A program made the translations under genes and the position numbers. Shown here piece by piece: positions 5,124 through 6,775 of a stretch of DNA of 6,775 nt (position 1 is its first letter; the number at the start of each line of letters is the position of its first letter). Source of the DNA: Desulfobacterales bacterium (lineage in GTDB: Bacteria > Desulfobacterota > Desulfobacteria > Desulfobacterales > Desulfosalsimonadaceae); assembly GCA_007135795.1 (NCBI GenBank), contig SLIE01000153.1:1-6775 (forward strand), read 5' to 3'. Under the pieces are notes generated by a model. That model worked only from the letters and a program-made list of their open reading frames with translations. It had not been told where the DNA came from and ran no database searches.

Positions 5124-6374
5124 TCAACACAGAACCTGCCAGACACGGTCGATCTGTTTTAGTTGTTCAACGGCAGCACGGCACTGTTCAGATCCCAGAG
5201 TCCCGGCTGCTTTCATTTTTGCAAGCTGCAGGGCGTTGTCATAAACGTCATCGAACGCCCCTTTTACATCCAGATTGTCATTCATTCGTCGCTCGAATGC
5301 GGATTTCATTTCTTTGAGCAGGTTTTGCGCCACCGGCGTGCTTTTCACGGCGGAGCTACCATTTTCAAGTAAACCGAGAATGTCTCGCAAAGTGTCGATT
5401 TTTCCGCGTGCCAGCTGCAGCTGTTCATCATTTACATCGATGTGTTGTTGAAAGTGTTTGTATATTAGAAAAAAACGGATGTGATGGGATTGGTATCCCG
5501 TGCCGAGAAGATCTTTCACGTAAAGTATGTTCCCTTTGCTCTTGGACATTTTTGTTTTTCGAATCAGTACGTGTTCACAATGAAGCCAGAAACGGGAAAG
5601 TTTTTTGCCGGAAACGCCTTCCGTCACCGCAATGTTGTAATCGTGATGCCGGTAGAGATTGTCTATCCCTCCGCACCAGATATCGATTTCGTATCCAAGA
5701 TGCTTGGTAAGCATGGCCGGATCCTGAATATTCCAGGCGGGCCGTCCTTCTCCCAGCGATGTTTTCCAGAAAATGTTCCCGTCTTCTTTTCTGCGGGCTT
5801 TCCAGAGAATAAAATCACCCCTGTTCCATCGTTTTCCAGAATAGGTATCCTTGTAAAAACGGGTTCTTCTTTTCGGCCACCGGCTCATGTCAAGTCCGTA
5901 AAGTTTGCCGAAATCTTTAAATTTCAGAGGATCGTAAAAAACGTCCTTCCCATGACGGTATGCAATACCTTTGGCCAGCAATTGTTCGGTCAGGTAAACA
6001 GCCTGTTCTATGCATGTGGAGGACCGTGGAATGATTTCAGGCAAGATGATTTTCAGGCGCTCACAATCTTCCACGAAACTCCTGGCAACCGGTTGTGTGA
6101 GTGCTTCAAGCGCTACCCCATCCTTATTGGCCTGATGTATGCTTTTATCTTCAACATCGGTGAAATTGATCATTCTTTCGACTGGATATCCTTTGTACTC
6201 AAGATATCGCTGCAGGATGTCTTCAAACAGGAAAGTCCTGAAATTCCCAATATGGGGCCAATTATAAATTGATGGGCCACAGGTGAACATTTTTACAGTG
6301 TTTTCCGTCGTGCGTGGAGCGAAACGTTCCTTCCGGCGGGTAAGGGTGTTATAAAGAAAGAGATCGGATGGCAT
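5124..6374 (-). CDS. divergent cysteinyl-tRNA synthetase (CysS) family protein with altered zinc site
   Basis: A 416-residue class I aminoacyl-tRNA synthetase homologue; true CysRS joins cysteine to tRNA-Cys in an ATP-dependent reaction. Seen: LYNTLTRRKERF at the N-terminus, CGPSIYNWPHIGN with the HIGH-type motif (41-44) and C32, NFTDVEDK (70-77), WNRGDFILWK (183-192), and KMSKS (275-279). Against E. coli numbering (constant offset +9 for the later sites), zinc ligands Cys28 and His234 are kept as C32 and H243, but Cys209 is D218 (WNIQDPAM instead of WHIECSAM) and Glu238 is N247 (HHDYN instead of HHENE). The usual HGGG is WCGG (233-236). The protein ends about 50 residues short of a typical CysRS, in the C-terminal anticodon-binding region. 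Start 6374 has GAGGA 8 bp upstream. I infer a paralogue with altered substrate or tRNA use, rather than the housekeeping enzyme; a second cysS elsewhere would be expected. Confidence 0.9.
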   Translation of the reverse strand: MPSDLFLYNTLTRRKERFAPRTTENTVKMFTCGPSIYNWPHIGNFRTFLFEDILQRYLEYKGYPVERMINFTDVEDKSIHQANKDGVALEALTQPVARSFVEDCERLKIILPEIIPRSSTCIEQAVYLTEQLLAKGIAYRHGKDVFYDPLKFKDFGKLYGLDMSRWPKRRTRFYKDTYSGKRWNRGDFILWKARRKEDGNIFWKTSLGEGRPAWNIQDPAMLTKHLGYEIDIWCGGIDNLYRHHDYNIAVTEGVSGKKLSRFWLHCEHVLIRKTKMSKSKGNILYVKDLLGTGYQSHHIRFFLIYKHFQQHIDVNDEQLQLARGKIDTLRDILGLLENGSSAVKSTPVAQNLLKEMKSAFERRMNDNLDVKGAFDDVYDNALQLAKMKAAGTLGSEQCRAAVEQLKQIDRVWQVLC

Positions 6375-6433
6375 AACAATGTCCTCGTTAGCGTGGGCGT
6401 GATTTAAACTGATCCGGCCATATTCTGTCTGCT

Positions 6434-6460
6434 ATTATCGGTCTTACACACTATTGTTCA
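6434..6460 (-). promoter_or_regulatory. candidate promoter of the CysRS-like gene
   Basis: On the minus strand TGAACA (plus-strand TGTTCA, 6455-6460) and GATAAT (plus-strand ATTATC, 6434-6439) are separated by 15 bp. The -10 box matches the sigma70 consensus at 5 of 6 positions, but the -35 box is poor and the spacing is short. Transcription would start near 6427, giving a leader of about 50 bases. Confidence 0.22.
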
Positions 6461-6566
6461 CATTATGCTGTCGGTACCGTATTAATGCCAGCGAGTAACC
6501 GCTGTTCTTGCATGTTTTTCAATTTGCCGGACGCATCAAAATCAATGCTTCCGTAATCAGACGGCT

Positions 6567-6699
6567 TTGTCAAAAGTTCAAGATCAAGGCTCGCGCAATC
6601 CCGAAAAGTGCAGAGTGTTTAAGTGTACATGCATGTTTACAAGGCGTTAGCCGCAAATCTCGGGGATTGCGGTCAGCAAAGATATTGGACTTTTGACAA
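6567..6699. repeat. 133-bp imperfect palindrome, MITE-like
   Basis: The ends are a perfect 11-bp inverted repeat: TTGTCAAAAGT (6567-6577) and ACTTTTGACAA (6689-6699). Pairing continues inward with interruptions (6578-6581 with 6685-6688, 6583-6585 with 6681-6683, 6589-6591 with 6675-6677), then a perfect 9-bp stem CGCAATCCC/GGGATTGCG (6594-6602 and 6663-6671). The roughly 60-base apex contains the palindrome ACATGCATGT (6627-6636). Terminal inverted repeats plus a fold-back interior resemble a miniature transposable element or dispersed palindromic repeat, but I see no target-site duplication. A structured RNA is the alternative. Confidence 0.5.
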
Positions 6700-6708
6700 T
6701 GTTGTCAA
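6693..6708. promoter_or_regulatory. perfect operator-like dyad upstream of the right-edge gene
   Basis: TTGACAA (6693-6699), TG, TTGTCAA (6702-6708): perfect 7-bp half sites around a 2-bp centre. It overlaps the end of the 133-bp palindrome and the -35 box of the candidate promoter at 6702-6730. Another TGTCAA half site follows at 6737-6742. The near-identical dyad at 719-734 suggests binding by one regulator, which is an inference. Confidence 0.42.
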
Positions 6709-6730
6709 TATTATCAGTATTTATTTTTAT
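6702..6730 (+). promoter_or_regulatory. candidate sigma70-type promoter for the right-edge gene
   Basis: TTGTCA (6702-6707, 5 of 6 consensus matches) and TTTTAT (6725-6730, 4 of 6) are 17 bp apart on the plus strand. Initiation near 6737 would leave a leader of about 28 bases before the ATG at 6765. An alternative -35, a perfect TTGACA at 6693-6698, has only a poor -10 at normal spacing. Confidence 0.3.
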
Positions 6731-6764
6731 GCTTACTGTCAAACATGATATTGTTGAGGTCTCT

Positions 6765-6775
6765 ATGAATACATA
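6765..6775 (+). CDS. probable start of a gene leaving the window (M-N-T...)
   Basis: An ATG at 6765 follows GAGGT (6756-6760) at standard spacing and a candidate promoter and operator. Only three codons are visible before the edge, so nothing can be said of the product. Its divergent orientation to the CysRS-like gene fits the two-promoter spacer between them. Confidence 0.4.

Larger units (their letters stand above)
6375..6764. other. intergenic regulatory and repeat region at the right side
   Basis: A 390-bp spacer between the leftward CysRS-like gene and a probable rightward gene at the edge. I accept no coding frame in it. From left to right it holds the ribosome binding site and likely promoter of the CysRS-like gene (to about 6460), about 100 bp without recognisable structure, a 133-bp imperfect palindrome (6567-6699), and an operator-like dyad with a candidate plus-strand promoter (6693-6730). 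Confidence 0.65.

Noticed and set aside
5054..5146. N-terminal extension of the membrane protein to the ATG at 5146
   Set aside because: It would overlap the end of the CysRS-like gene, and the ATG at 5053 has a good ribosome binding site and a family-like N-terminus.
5481..6272. Long plus-strand open frame of 263 codons opposite the CysRS-like gene
   Set aside because: It lies wholly antisense to a gene with clear synthetase motifs, has no ribosome binding site, and its translation resembles no protein family.
6643..6652. GGCGTTAGCC, resembling an integron attC core site
   Set aside because: No partner RYYYAAC lies at a suitable distance, the core does not match GTTRRRY fully, and there is no integrase or gene cassette.
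6508..6696. Plus-strand open frame of 62 codons in the right spacer
   Set aside because: It coincides with the imperfect palindrome, lacks a ribosome binding site and has a basic, low-information translation. It is more likely a chance frame across a repeat.

Overview
The window looks like chromosomal DNA of moderate GC from a free-living bacterium. The set of genes (a beta-oxidation type 3-hydroxyacyl-CoA dehydrogenase, a cytidylate-kinase-like protein, a quinate-dehydrogenase-like protein and a divergent CysRS) suits a Desulfobacterota (deltaproteobacterial sulfate-reducer-like) genome. That placement is an inference from protein style and was not tested by any search. There is no rRNA, tRNA, CRISPR array or transposase gene in the window.

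Layout. (1) Positions 1-662, minus strand: the N-terminal two thirds or so of a 3-hydroxyacyl-CoA dehydrogenase, cut by the left edge, with a TTG start behind a strong ribosome binding site. (2) Positions 663-1150: a long, very AT-rich divergent spacer with an operator-like dyad and two perfect inverted repeats. (3) Positions 1151-1729, plus strand: a YgjP/DUF45 zinc metallopeptidase. (4) Positions 1730-1946: a convergent spacer with a weak terminator-like hairpin. (5) Positions 1947-4188, minus strand: three genes in one direction, read as cytidylate-kinase-like protein, then an unknown 174-residue protein, then a 316-residue quinate/shikimate-dehydrogenase-like protein. (6) Positions 4189-4381: a spacer rich in inverted repeats. 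(7) Positions 4382-6374, minus strand: a divergent cysteinyl-tRNA synthetase family protein followed by a multi-spanning membrane protein. (8) Positions 6375-6775: a regulatory and repeat region with a 133-bp imperfect palindrome, a second operator-like dyad, and the first codons of a probable plus-strand gene leaving the window.

How the parts relate. The five minus-strand genes from 6374 down to 1947 are co-directional with spacers of 56-193 bp, so they may form one or two transcription units, with the most likely break at the 193-bp structured spacer. No single pathway links them convincingly. The most unusual item is the CysRS-like protein: it keeps the HIGH-type and KMSKS motifs, but two of the four zinc-ligand positions used for cysteine recognition are changed and the C-terminal anticodon-binding region is missing. 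It may therefore be a paralogue with another substrate. The second notable signal is a near-identical 16-bp dyad (TTGACAA, 2-bp centre, TTGTMAA) in front of both the acyl-CoA dehydrogenase gene and the gene starting at the right edge, which hints at shared control.
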